A DNA stretch of 9,119 bases from Microbacterium sp. (GCA_031286555.1 JAITUD010000426.1:1-9119); one strand, 5' to 3'; counted from the first letter of the stretch, positions 1 to 6,687 are shown. The notes: generated by a model not told the origin, from the letters alone. Translations and numbers: made by a program.

Positions 1-261
1 GCCTTCGGCCCGGTCGACCGCATCGGCCAGCTGACCATGCGCAACCTCGACATCGCCGACTCGCGCTCCCGCCTGGAGCAGTACGCGGGCCTCGGCCTGG
101 TCGGCGGCGCCACCGGCGAGCTGGTCGGCCGCGTCACCGCCGGCGAGGCCGCCGAGATCACCGAGCAGGTCGAGGGCTCGGTCTCCGAGGCCGACGAGAA
201 GCTGACGGATGCCGTTGACGCGGTCTCCGAGGGCGCCGCGTTCGACTCCGGAACCGACTGA
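1..261 (+). CDS. argG: Argininosuccinate synthase, C-terminal end (partial, 5' end outside window)
   Basis: ArgG joins citrulline and aspartate, using ATP, to make argininosuccinate, the next-to-last step of cytoplasmic arginine synthesis. Only the last 86 residues are present. The stretch PVDRIGQLTMRNLDIADSR matches from memory the near-identical DDRIGQLTMRNLDITDTR near the end of the E. coli enzyme, so this is the long (about 450-residue) ArgG type. The following SRLEQYAGLGLVGG aligns with the E. coli segment REKLFGYAKTGLLSSS. The catalytic and ATP-binding parts lie upstream, outside the window. After the conserved helix the protein runs on for roughly 45 residues rich in Ala, Glu and Asp, longer than the E. 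coli end. The reading frame is open from base 1 and ends in TGA, followed 10 bases later by a strong terminator, so argG ends its transcription unit here. The family call is firm. Confidence 0.93.
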   Translation, partial: AFGPVDRIGQLTMRNLDIADSRSRLEQYAGLGLVGGATGELVGRVTAGEAAEITEQVEGSVSEADEKLTDAVDAVSEGAAFDSGTD

Positions 262-271
262 TCGCACTCCC

Positions 272-307
272 CGAAGCCCCGGCCCGTCTCGACGGGCCGG
301 GGCTTCG
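272..307 (+). terminator. Intrinsic terminator of argG (perfect 16-bp hairpin)
   Basis: Bases 272-287 (CGAAGCCCCGGCCCGT) and 292-307 are exact reverse complements around a 4-base loop CTCG. The stem is very GC-rich and starts 10 bases after the argG stop codon. Only a short mixed tract (TCGTCTC) follows, not a long T-run, which is usual for terminators in high-GC actinobacteria. It separates argG from the tetR operon. Confidence 0.88.
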
Positions 308-322
308 TCGTCTCATGGCGGT

Positions 323-401
323 GCACCTGCACGACCCCGGCACAGACGCACGACCGATACGGGCATTCCGTCGTGCAGGCGTTCCCGGGTCGTGCAGATG
401 C
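323..401. repeat. Large imperfect inverted repeat in the argG-tetR gap
   Basis: Bases 327-354 and 370-397 are inverted copies matching at 22 of 28 positions without a gap, around a 15-base centre (355-369). Each arm carries the core GCACGAC twice, 19 bases apart, giving four copies: two forward (329, 348) and two reversed (370, 389). The outer end extends to 323 and 401 with one mismatch and one G-T pair. It could be a second hairpin or cruciform, a remnant of a small palindromic repeat element, or a multi-site operator. There is no T-run, and it lies about 45 bases upstream of the predicted -35 box. Confidence 0.6.
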
Positions 402-441
402 GCCGGGCCGGGCGCCGGATGCTGGGAATCATCCGAACTAT

Positions 442-461
442 CTTGCACATCAGTGTGCAGG
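442..461. promoter_or_regulatory. Predicted TetR operator overlapping the -35 box
   Basis: TGCACA (444-449) and TGTGCA (454-459) form a perfect inverted repeat with a 4-base centre TCAG. The pair 442 C and 461 G extends it past one mismatch. The site covers the -35 box and the start of the spacer, where a bound dimer would block RNA polymerase. TetR-family proteins usually repress their own promoter through such a palindrome, so autorepression by the adjacent gene is the simplest reading. Confidence 0.55.
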
Positions 462-471
462 TTAGTATTCT
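443..471 (+). promoter_or_regulatory. Predicted promoter of the tetR-pip-pip operon (leaderless)
   Basis: A -35 box TTGCAC (443-448; 5 of 6 to TTGACA) is followed after exactly 17 bases by a -10 box TATTCT (466-471). The expected transcription start, 7 bases after the last -10 base, is position 478, the A of the tetR ATG. There is no Shine-Dalgarno sequence before that ATG, which fits a leaderless mRNA, a common arrangement in actinobacteria. This is a prediction from sequence pattern only. Confidence 0.6.
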
Positions 472-477
472 GGGCAC

Positions 478-1095
478 ATGACCACCACCCGTGTGCCCCG
501 CAGCGACGCCCGAGCGAACCGTGCCGGCATCCTCGAGGCGGCACGCACGGCGCTCGCGACCGACCCGCACGCCTCCGTCGATGTCATCGCCCGTGCCGCC
601 GGCCTCTCCCGCCGCACGCTGTACGGCCACTTCGATGATCGCGACGCCCTGATCCGCGAGCTGATCGTCATCGGCGCGCAGCGCTTCAACGCGATCGCCG
701 AGTCGGTCACCGACCCCGATGCCCGGCTGGCGCTCGCGCGCCTGGCCGCCCGCCTCTGGCAGGAGGCCGCGCACGTGCAGTTCGCCGCCGTGCTCGCTCT
801 CGACGAGGCGCACGTCGAGCACACCGCCGAGGCGCTCGCGCCGCTGCGCCGCACGGTCCACGGCCTGGTGCGCCGCGGGCAGGACGACGGCAGCTTCCGC
901 ACCGACCTCGCCGCGCCCACCGTCGCGCGGCTGATCGAGGAGATGGCCCGCACGGTCGTCGCCAGGACGGATGCCACGAGCGCCGGCGCCGCGGATGTGG
1001 CTGTCCGCACGGTGCTGAGCATCGCCGGACTGTCCTGGCGCGAGGCGGATAGTCTGCTGGCAGCACACCCCGACATCGCGGAGGTCGCTGCATGA
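478..1095 (+). CDS. TetR/AcrR-family transcriptional regulator
   Basis: A 205-residue one-domain-plus-ligand-pocket regulator of normal TetR length. The N-terminal DNA-binding domain (about residues 11-60) is clear: the helix ANRAGILEAARTAL, then VDVIARAAGLSRRTLYGHF as helix-turn-helix (about 34-52), then DDRDALIREL. The rest (about 65-205) is the all-helical dimerisation and ligand-binding part, too variable to predict a ligand. The ATG at 478 was chosen because the helix-turn-helix is complete from it and the promoter start falls on it. The last codons overlap the next gene as ATGA (1092-1095), so it is co-transcribed and translationally coupled with the first Pip gene. The natural inference is that it represses itself and the two membrane protein genes through the palindrome at 442-461. 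Family certain, target inferred. Confidence 0.9.
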   Translation: MTTTRVPRSDARANRAGILEAARTALATDPHASVDVIARAAGLSRRTLYGHFDDRDALIRELIVIGAQRFNAIAESVTDPDARLALARLAARLWQEAAHVQFAAVLALDEAHVEHTAEALAPLRRTVHGLVRRGQDDGSFRTDLAAPTVARLIEEMARTVVARTDATSAGAADVAVRTVLSIAGLSWREADSLLAAHPDIAEVAA

Positions 1096-3899
1096 GCCCG
1101 GTCGGCACTCCGAACGCCTGGACCGTCTTCCGGCGCGACCTCGGTCGTCTGGCACGCGTCAGCAAGGCGTGGATCATCATCGTCGGCGTCATCGTCACGC
1201 CCTCGCTGTACGCCTGGTTCAACATCGTCGCGTTCTGGGACCCGTACTCCAACACGCAGAACGTCAGCGTCGCGATCGTCAACCAGGACGAGGGCGCGAC
1301 CTCCGACCTGACCGGCCCGATCGACGTGGGCGGCGAGCTCGTCGCCGAGCTGAAGAAGGACCACCAGCTGGGCTGGACGTTCCTCGACGAGGACGACGCG
1401 ATGGACGCCGTGCGCAGCGGCGACAGCTACGCCGCCATCGTCATCCCGCCGGACTTCAGCCGCGACTTCCTCAGCGTCACGACCGGCGACATCACCCGCC
1501 CGCAGCTGAAGTACTACGTCAACGAGAAGGCGAACGCGATCGCCCCGAAGATCACCGACGTGGGTGCGTCGACGCTCGACAAGCAGATCAACAGCACCTT
1601 CGTCTCGACGGTCTCGCGGGTGATCACCGAGCAGCTGAAGGATGCCGGGATCGACGTCGAGGGCAAGCTCACCGAGGCCCGTGACGGCTCGATCACCGCC
1701 CTCGACGAGGCGACCGCGAAGCTCGCGGCCGCCCGAACGAACCTCGCCGACCTGCAGTCCGCACTGACCGACGCCCAGGGCCGGCTCGACAGCGCCGGCG
1801 GCACGCTGAGCAAGGTCGACAGGACGCTCGCCGACGTGCAGCGCTCGATCGCCCAGGCGCAGACCCTCGCCAGGGAGGCGCAGCAGGAGCTGTTGACCGT
1901 CACCGACAAGGTCACCTCGGCATACGTCGAGGGTGCGGGCCTGCTCGCCGACGCATCCGGCAAGATGAGCGCGTCGATCGCCACGTTGTCGGCGGGACTC
2001 CAGCAGGCGAACGTCGCGGTGGGCACGGCGATCGACGACATGACCGCCGTCATCAAGGCCAACGGCGCGGCTCTCGACGAGCTGCAGGCGGCGCTCGATC
2101 AGCTCGACCCGGCATCGGATGCCGCACAGAAGCTGCGCGCGGCGATCGACGCGCTGCAGCAGCGCAACGCCGACGATCAGCAGGTGCTCGCGCAGCTGAA
2201 GACACTGAACGGCGATGTCTCGAACACGCTCAAGTCCCTCGACGCGGCATCCGGCAAGGTCGATGCCGCAGTCAAGCAGGCGGCGACCTCGGCGGGCGAC
2301 ATCCGCAAGGCGCTGATGAACAACGTCCCCGAGCTGAACCGCGCCATGTCGGCGCTGTCCGCCAGCGCCGAGGGCTTCTCGGCGGCCGTCGGCGCACAGC
2401 GCTCGCAGGTGGCGCAGGCGCAGAACCTGCTGGCCGGGCTGAAGACCCAGCTCGCCTCGACGACCACCGCGCTCACCGCCCTCGACGGCAACCTGGCCAC
2501 CGCCGAGGAGGGCCTCGGCACCGTGCGCACCGACGTGCTCGCACTCGGCTCGGCCGACCTGTGGAACAGGCTCAGCGAGATCAGCGGGCTCGACCCCGAG
2601 CAGATCGCCGCCTTCATGGCCTCGCCGGTCGAGGTGCACGAGAACGTGATGTTCCCCACGCAGGCCTACGGCTCGGCGATGGCGGCGCTGTTCACGAACC
2701 TGTCGCTGTGGATCGGTGCCTTCGTGCTGATGGTCATCTTCCGCCTCGAGGTCGACACCGAGGGCGTCGAGGGCGTCTCGGTGCGGCAGGCCTACATGGG
2801 CCGCTGGATGCTGTTCGCCGCGATCGTGTTCTTCCAGTCGCTGCTGGTCTCGATCGGCAACCTGGTGATCGGCGTGCAGACCGCGAACGCCTTCGCATTC
2901 GTGGGCACCAGCGTGCTCATCGGCATGGCCTACCTCAGCATCATCTACGCGCTGTCGGTCGTCTTCGGCTACGTCGGCAAGGGGCTCGCCATCCTGCTGG
3001 TGATCTTCCAGATCCCCGGGGCATCCGGCCTGTATCCGATCGAGATGATGCCGGACTTCTTCCGCGGCCTGTATCCGTTCCTGCCGTTCACCTACGGCAT
3101 CGACGCGCTCCGCGAGACCATCAGCGGCTTCTACGACGGCACCTGGTGGCGCGCGATGGGGACGCTCGCGATCTTCGTGATCCTCGCCTTCGTGCTCGGG
3201 CTGGTCCTGCGCCGCTGGCTGGGCAACTTCGCGCTGCTGTTCAACCGCAAGCTGGCGGAGAGCCGGCTGCTGGTCAGCGAGGACGTGCAGATCATCGGCC
3301 GCCGCCGCACCCCGCAGATCATCCGCGCGCTGACCGACGGCGACGGCTTCCGCGCCGAGAACGCGGCGCGGGCGCGCCGGTTCACCGAGCACTACCCGAC
3401 CCGGCTGCGCCTCACGGTGATCATCGGCGTCGCGGTGATGGCCGTGATCGGCGTCGCAGCCTGGCTGCTGCCCGACGCCAAGGCGACCATGCTCGGCCTG
3501 TGGGCGCTCTGGTGCCTGATCCTCATCGCCGCCCTGGTGACGCTGGAGTACATCAAGCAGAGCATCGAGCAGGCATCCGAGCTGGGCGCGATGCCCGAGG
3601 CCGACCTGCGCCAGGCGCTGATCGACGAGACGACCGAGGCCGGCATCCTGCACACCTCCGGCCCGGCAGGCGCGCCGGAGGAGGCGGATGCTGCGGCGAG
3701 CGCCGCACCCGCCACGGCGACCGTCGCGACCGCGGTGCTCGAGCGGCCGGAGGCCGAGGCGGAGCCGGACGACGACACGGTCTCTCTCGAGGAGCTCTTC
3801 GAGACGGATGCCGGTGACGAGCCGGCCACTGAAGAGGAAGAAGAGACGCCCGACACTGACGAAGAGCCCGACACCGAGGAAGAGGAGGAGCAGAAGTGA
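1092..3899 (+). CDS. YhgE/Pip-family membrane protein 1, with C-terminal membrane pair and acidic tail
   Basis: A 935-residue envelope protein. Residues 26-48 form the first membrane helix with the family signature PSLYAWFNI, followed by WDPYSNTQNVSVAIVNQDEGA, YAAIVIPPDFS (about 113) and YYVNEKANAIAPKIT (141-155). Residues about 190-500 are rich in Ala, Leu, Gln, Ser and Thr with heptad spacing and look like a long extracytoplasmic helical or coiled-coil region. A second membrane block of about five helices follows (533-552, 572-595, about 600-645 as two, 688-707), resembling ABC2-type permeases. Unlike its partner, it continues with a charged stretch, two more helices (772-794, about 798-821) and a tail whose last 36 residues include 21 acidic ones. 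Known relatives include the lactococcal phage infection protein Pip and B. subtilis YhgE; the transported or bound substrate is unknown. GGAGG at 1080-1084, 7 bases before the ATG, supports this start. No ATPase is encoded beside it. Confidence 0.88.
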   Translation: MSPVGTPNAWTVFRRDLGRLARVSKAWIIIVGVIVTPSLYAWFNIVAFWDPYSNTQNVSVAIVNQDEGATSDLTGPIDVGGELVAELKKDHQLGWTFLDEDDAMDAVRSGDSYAAIVIPPDFSRDFLSVTTGDITRPQLKYYVNEKANAIAPKITDVGASTLDKQINSTFVSTVSRVITEQLKDAGIDVEGKLTEARDGSITALDEATAKLAAARTNLADLQSALTDAQGRLDSAGGTLSKVDRTLADVQRSIAQAQTLAREAQQELLTVTDKVTSAYVEGAGLLADASGKMSASIATLSAGLQQANVAVGTAIDDMTAVIKANGAALDELQAALDQLDPASDAAQKLRAAIDALQQRNADDQQVLAQLKTLNGDVSNTLKSLDAASGKVDAAVKQAATSAGDIRKALMNNVPELNRAMSALSASAEGFSAAVGAQRSQVAQAQNLLAGLKTQLASTTTALTALDGNLATAEEGLGTVRTDVLALGSADLWNRLSEISGLDPEQIAAFMASPVEVHENVMFPTQAYGSAMAALFTNLSLWIGAFVLMVIFRLEVDTEGVEGVSVRQAYMGRWMLFAAIVFFQSLLVSIGNLVIGVQTANAFAFVGTSVLIGMAYLSIIYALSVVFGYVGKGLAILLVIFQIPGASGLYPIEMMPDFFRGLYPFLPFTYGIDALRETISGFYDGTWWRAMGTLAIFVILAFVLGLVLRRWLGNFALLFNRKLAESRLLVSEDVQIIGRRRTPQIIRALTDGDGFRAENAARARRFTEHYPTRLRLTVIIGVAVMAVIGVAAWLLPDAKATMLGLWALWCLILIAALVTLEYIKQSIEQASELGAMPEADLRQALIDETTEAGILHTSGPAGAPEEADAAASAAPATATVATAVLERPEAEAEPDDDTVSLEELFETDAGDEPATEEEEETPDTDEEPDTEEEEEQK
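3883..3888 (+). promoter_or_regulatory. Ribosome binding site of pip2 inside the acidic tail of pip1
   Basis: AGGAGG lies 7 bases before the GTG at 3896 and decides that start. The same bases are Glu codons (GAG) of the poly-Glu tail of the preceding protein, so the tail coding sequence doubles as the translation signal of the next gene. Many GAG/GAA codons nearby add weaker purine-rich matches. Confidence 0.75.
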
Positions 3900-6079
3900 A
3901 GAACATCCTCGCCGTGCTCCGCTTCGACCTGCGTCGGGCGACCAGCAGCGTCATGGCCGTCATCGTGCTGTTCGGCCTGGTCGTGATCCCCTCGCTGTTC
4001 ACCTGGTTCAACGTGATCGCGAGCTGGAACCCGTTCGAGAACACCAAGAACCTGAAGGTCGCCGTCGCGAGCGTCGACGAGGGCTACCAGAGCGACCTGG
4101 TGCCGATCCGTCTGAACGTCGGCGATCAGGTGCTGTCGGCTCTGCGCGCGAACGACGACCTGGACTGGGTGTTCACGTCGAAGGAGGACGCGATCGACGG
4201 CACCCGCTCCGGCGCGTACTACGCCGCGATCGTGCTGCCGCCCACTTTCAGCGAAGACATGATGACGTTCTACTCGAACGGCGCCGAGCCGACCCGCATC
4301 GAGTACTACACGAACGAGAAGAAGAACGCCCTCGCCCCGAAGATCACCGAGCAGGGCGCCGGCGAGGTGTCCACGAGCATCAACGAGGTCTTCACCGAGA
4401 AGCTCAGCGAGGCCGGTCTGAACATCATCACCTCGCTGTCGTCGTACCTCGACGACGCCGACACCCAGGCGGCGCTGTCCAGGCTGCAGGCGCACGTCGC
4501 CTCGGTCTCGGCGCAGCTGCGCGCCGGCGCGTCGACGGCCGACATGTTCACCGCCCTGCTCGAATCCAGCCGTCCGCTGCTGGACAGCGCATCCGGCCTG
4601 GCGTCCTCGTCGGCCGATGCCCTGCGCAGCGCTAAGGGCGCGATGGGCGACGGCAAGCAGGCCGCGAAGTCGCTGAAGCAGACCCTCTCGACCACCTCGG
4701 CCGCACTGGGCAAGGCGCTGTCGGCCACAGCCGACAGCTATCAGGCGGTCGCCGACAGCGTCGACGACGTGTTCGCCTCGATGGATGCGCAGTCGGCGAG
4801 CTCAGCGGATGCGCTGCGCGCCATCGGCGCACGCGTGCAGACCCAGATCGACCAGCAGCAGAAGGTGCGCGACGACCTGGTGAACAATGTGCGGCCCCTG
4901 CTGCCGGACAGCGCGCTGGACGCCTTCGACGCGACCATCGCGCGGATCGACTCCGCGATCGCGCGCGAGCAGGCCCTGCAGGGGCGCCTCGACGACGCGG
5001 CCTCGCAGATCGTCACCGGCAACGCCGAACGGCAGGCGACGCACGCCGAGATCTCGAAGCTGATCGGGCAGGCGAAGGCTGCGGTGAAGGATGCCGGCAG
5101 CGAATTCGAGAAGAGCCTGCAGCCCAAGCTCGACGCCCTGGCCGCCACGCTCGCCGACATCGGCCGCGACGTGAACTCGATCGGCGACGACCTGTCCGCG
5201 GCGGCGAAGTCGCTGTCGGGCTCGGACTCGCTGAGCAGCATCCTCACCAAGGGCGAGACGCTCACCTCGGGGATCTCGGCCTCGCTCATCGAGACCGCCG
5301 ACCGCTTCGACGAGCTCGACGCAGCGCTGAAGAAGGCCGTGGACAGCGGCGACCTCAGCGACCTGCGCAGGGTGATCGGCTCGGACCCCGAGGCCCTCGC
5401 CACGTTCGTGGCCGAGCCTGTCGAGCTGGACCGGGTGCCGGTGTACTCGGTGGTCAGCTTCGGCGCCGCGATGACTCCGATGTACACCGTGCTGGCTCTG
5501 TGGGTCGGCGCGCTGCTGACTTCGGTGGCCATCCGCGTGGATCCGCCTCAGGACGAGGCATCCGGTCTTCCGCCGCTCTCCCCCACCCAGAAGTACCTGG
5601 GCAGGTTCGGCATCTTCGCGATCGTGGGCTTCCTGCAGAGCTCGCTGGTGTGCCTGGGCAGCATCCTGTTCACGCAGGTGCAGCCGCAGCATCCGTTCCT
5701 GCTGATCCTGGCGGGCTGGGTGAGCTCGCTGGTGTTCATGCTGATCATCTACACGTTCGTGGTCACGTTCGGCAACGCAGGCAAGGCGCTGTCGGTGCTG
5801 CTGCTCGTGATCCAGATCTCCAGCTCGGGCGGTGCCTACCCGCTGCAGGTGCTGCCGCAGTGGTTCCAGAACATCAGCCCGTGGCTGCCCGCCACGCACG
5901 CGGTCAGCGCGATGCGTGCGGCGATCGCTGGGATCTACCGGAACGACTACTGGGTGCAGCTGGGCTGGCTGGCGCTGTTCGCCGTCCCGGCGCTGCTGCT
6001 CGGCCTGGTGCTGCGCCTGCCGCTCATCCACGGCAACCAGAAGATGCTGCGCGCGCTGGAGTCCACGAAGCTCATGTGA
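3896..6079 (+). CDS. YhgE/Pip-family membrane protein 2
   Basis: A 727-residue paralogue of the preceding protein. It starts with GTG; the overlap GTGA (3896-3899) shares bases with the upstream stop. The first membrane helix is residues 18-41 with IPSLFTWFNV, then WNPFENTKNLKVAVASVDEG, YYAAIVLPPTFSEDM (109-122) and YYTNEKKNALAPKIT (137-151), matching the partner block by block. Residues about 165-500 are a helical, Ala/Ser/Asp-rich extracytoplasmic region. The C-terminal block holds about five helices (529-546, 571-593, about 600-645 as two, 689-710) with the YPLQVLPQWFQNISPWLP stretch corresponding to YPIEMMPDFFRGLYPFLP in protein 1. It stops shortly after the last helix and lacks the extra helices and acidic tail of protein 1. 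The pair most likely assembles together, by analogy with heteromeric ABC2-type permeases; this is inference. Its 3' end overlaps the convergent hydrolase gene by 8 bp. Confidence 0.88.
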   Translation: MKNILAVLRFDLRRATSSVMAVIVLFGLVVIPSLFTWFNVIASWNPFENTKNLKVAVASVDEGYQSDLVPIRLNVGDQVLSALRANDDLDWVFTSKEDAIDGTRSGAYYAAIVLPPTFSEDMMTFYSNGAEPTRIEYYTNEKKNALAPKITEQGAGEVSTSINEVFTEKLSEAGLNIITSLSSYLDDADTQAALSRLQAHVASVSAQLRAGASTADMFTALLESSRPLLDSASGLASSSADALRSAKGAMGDGKQAAKSLKQTLSTTSAALGKALSATADSYQAVADSVDDVFASMDAQSASSADALRAIGARVQTQIDQQQKVRDDLVNNVRPLLPDSALDAFDATIARIDSAIAREQALQGRLDDAASQIVTGNAERQATHAEISKLIGQAKAAVKDAGSEFEKSLQPKLDALAATLADIGRDVNSIGDDLSAAAKSLSGSDSLSSILTKGETLTSGISASLIETADRFDELDAALKKAVDSGDLSDLRRVIGSDPEALATFVAEPVELDRVPVYSVVSFGAAMTPMYTVLALWVGALLTSVAIRVDPPQDEASGLPPLSPTQKYLGRFGIFAIVGFLQSSLVCLGSILFTQVQPQHPFLLILAGWVSSLVFMLIIYTFVVTFGNAGKALSVLLLVIQISSSGGAYPLQVLPQWFQNISPWLPATHAVSAMRAAIAGIYRNDYWVQLGWLALFAVPALLLGLVLRLPLIHGNQKMLRALESTKLM

Positions 6080-6632
6080 GCGAGGCCGCCCAGGCCTCCA
6101 CGCCGATCACCTCGGCCTGCCGCGGGAACACCTTCTCGGTCAGCACCCGGTGCACCTCGGGATCCATGTCGGCGCAGGCGTCGGCGAGAACGGTGAGCCC
6201 GAAGTCGAGATCGGCTGCGGCGCGCAGCGTGCTGAGCACGACGCCGCTGGTGGAGATGCCCGCGAGCACCAGGTCGGTGGCGCCGAGTCCGCGCAGCACG
6301 ACGTCGAGGTCCGACGCGAACGCGCCGATGCGTCGCTTCACTACGACCGGCTCGGCCGGCCGCGGGGTCAGAGCCTCGATGATCTGGGTGGCCTCGGCCG
6401 TCTCGGTCATGTGCGCGGCCGTCGGCGAGTCGGCGATCGCTCCGAAGGAGCGGTTGCGGCTCGCGGCCTCGGGGAAGCCCTCGCGGAATGCGACGCGTAC
6501 GAACACGACGGGCACGCCCGCCTCGCGCGCCGCGGCGAGCGCGCGCTGGGCGTTCGGGATCACGTCGGACCCCTCCGCGTAGCGGGCGGCGATGCCGTTC
6601 TGGAAGTCCATCAGAAGCAGTGCAGTGGTCAT
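6072..6632 (-). CDS. Isochorismatase/cysteine-hydrolase-fold protein without the catalytic cysteine
   Basis: A 186-residue cytoplasmic protein of usual length for the isochorismatase-like superfamily (amidohydrolases such as nicotinamidase, and isochorismatase). The start TALLLMDFQNG gives the conserved catalytic Asp9, and PVVVKRRIGAFASDLD gives Lys99. In the third motif, normally G-x-x-T-x-x-C-V, the sequence is GISTSGVV (125-132), so the nucleophile position is Val131. The only cysteine in this reading is Cys152, well outside the motif. True isochorismatases also lack this cysteine, so an enzyme acting without covalent catalysis, or a different substrate class, is possible; substrate unknown. 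The ATG at 6632 is preferred over an in-frame TTG at 6650 because the family domain begins right after it, although its Shine-Dalgarno is weak. It is divergent from marR and probably shares its operator, and it is convergent with pip2. Confidence 0.87.
   Translation of the reverse strand: MTTALLLMDFQNGIAARYAEGSDVIPNAQRALAAAREAGVPVVFVRVAFREGFPEAASRNRSFGAIADSPTAAHMTETAEATQIIEALTPRPAEPVVVKRRIGAFASDLDVVLRGLGATDLVLAGISTSGVVLSTLRAAADLDFGLTVLADACADMDPEVHRVLTEKVFPRQAEVIGVEAWAASLT
6082..6098 (+). terminator. Small hairpin after pip2 (possible weak terminator)
   Basis: GAGGCC (6082-6087) and GGCCTC (6093-6098) pair perfectly around a 5-base loop, starting 3 bases after the pip2 stop. It sits within the last codons of the convergent hydrolase gene and has no T-run, so a role in ending either transcript is only possible. 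No stronger terminator is visible between the convergent genes. Confidence 0.25.
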
Positions 6633-6648
6633 TCCGGCATCATCGCAC

Positions 6649-6677
6649 AAAATAGACAGGGTTACCTGTACAGTTTA
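6649..6677 (-). promoter_or_regulatory. Possible promoter of the minus-strand hydrolase gene
   Basis: On the minus strand a -10-like TATTTT (6654 down to 6649) has 17 bases separating it from a poor -35-like TAAACT (6677-6672). The predicted start would leave a leader of about 10 nt before the ATG at 6632. It overlaps the marR promoter and the dyad, suggesting shared control. The -35 match is weak. Confidence 0.35.
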
Positions 6678-6681
6678 GGCT
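6653..6681 (+). promoter_or_regulatory. Predicted marR-MFS promoter (leaderless)
   Basis: TAGACA (6653-6658; 5 of 6 to TTGACA) and TAGGCT (6676-6681) are separated by 17 bases. The expected start, 7 bases beyond the -10 box, is 6688, the A of the marR ATG. No Shine-Dalgarno precedes it. The geometry is identical to that before tetR. Confidence 0.55.
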
Positions 6682-6684
6682 GTC
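6655..6684. promoter_or_regulatory. Predicted MarR operator between divergent genes
   Basis: A 30-bp dyad centred on the perfect palindrome CTGTACAG (6666-6673), with outer ends GACAG (6655-6659) and CTGTC (6680-6684); 11 of 15 arm positions are symmetric. A second overlapping inverted repeat is ACAGG/CCTGT (6656-6660 and 6665-6669). MarR-family dimers typically bind palindromes of about this size, and this one lies between the divergent start codons. A bound dimer would cover the marR promoter and the likely promoter of the hydrolase gene. Confidence 0.6.
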
Positions 6685-6687
6685 GAT

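Noticed and set aside
1640..2580. Internal tandem repeats in the pip1 helical region
   Set aside because: The Ala/Leu/Asp pattern is heptad-like and biased in composition, but no exact or near-exact DNA repeat unit was found.
462..3653. Very long minus-strand open frame (1063 codons) across tetR and pip1
   Set aside because: It is the antisense shadow of two well-supported genes. Its protein is full of Arg, Asp, His and Gly without any recognisable domain, as expected opposite GC-rich codons.
2561..3817. 418-codon plus-strand frame inside pip1
   Set aside because: Arg/His/Asp-rich out-of-frame translation of the Pip membrane block; no domain and no plausible start.
4802..6031. 409-codon minus-strand frame opposite pip2
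   Set aside because: Antisense shadow with low-complexity composition; the plus strand has clear family motifs in the same place.
6633..6650. TTG at 6650 as the start of the minus-strand hydrolase
   Set aside because: It would add only six residues, overlaps the predicted -10 box and lacks a ribosome binding site; the family domain begins at the ATG at 6632.
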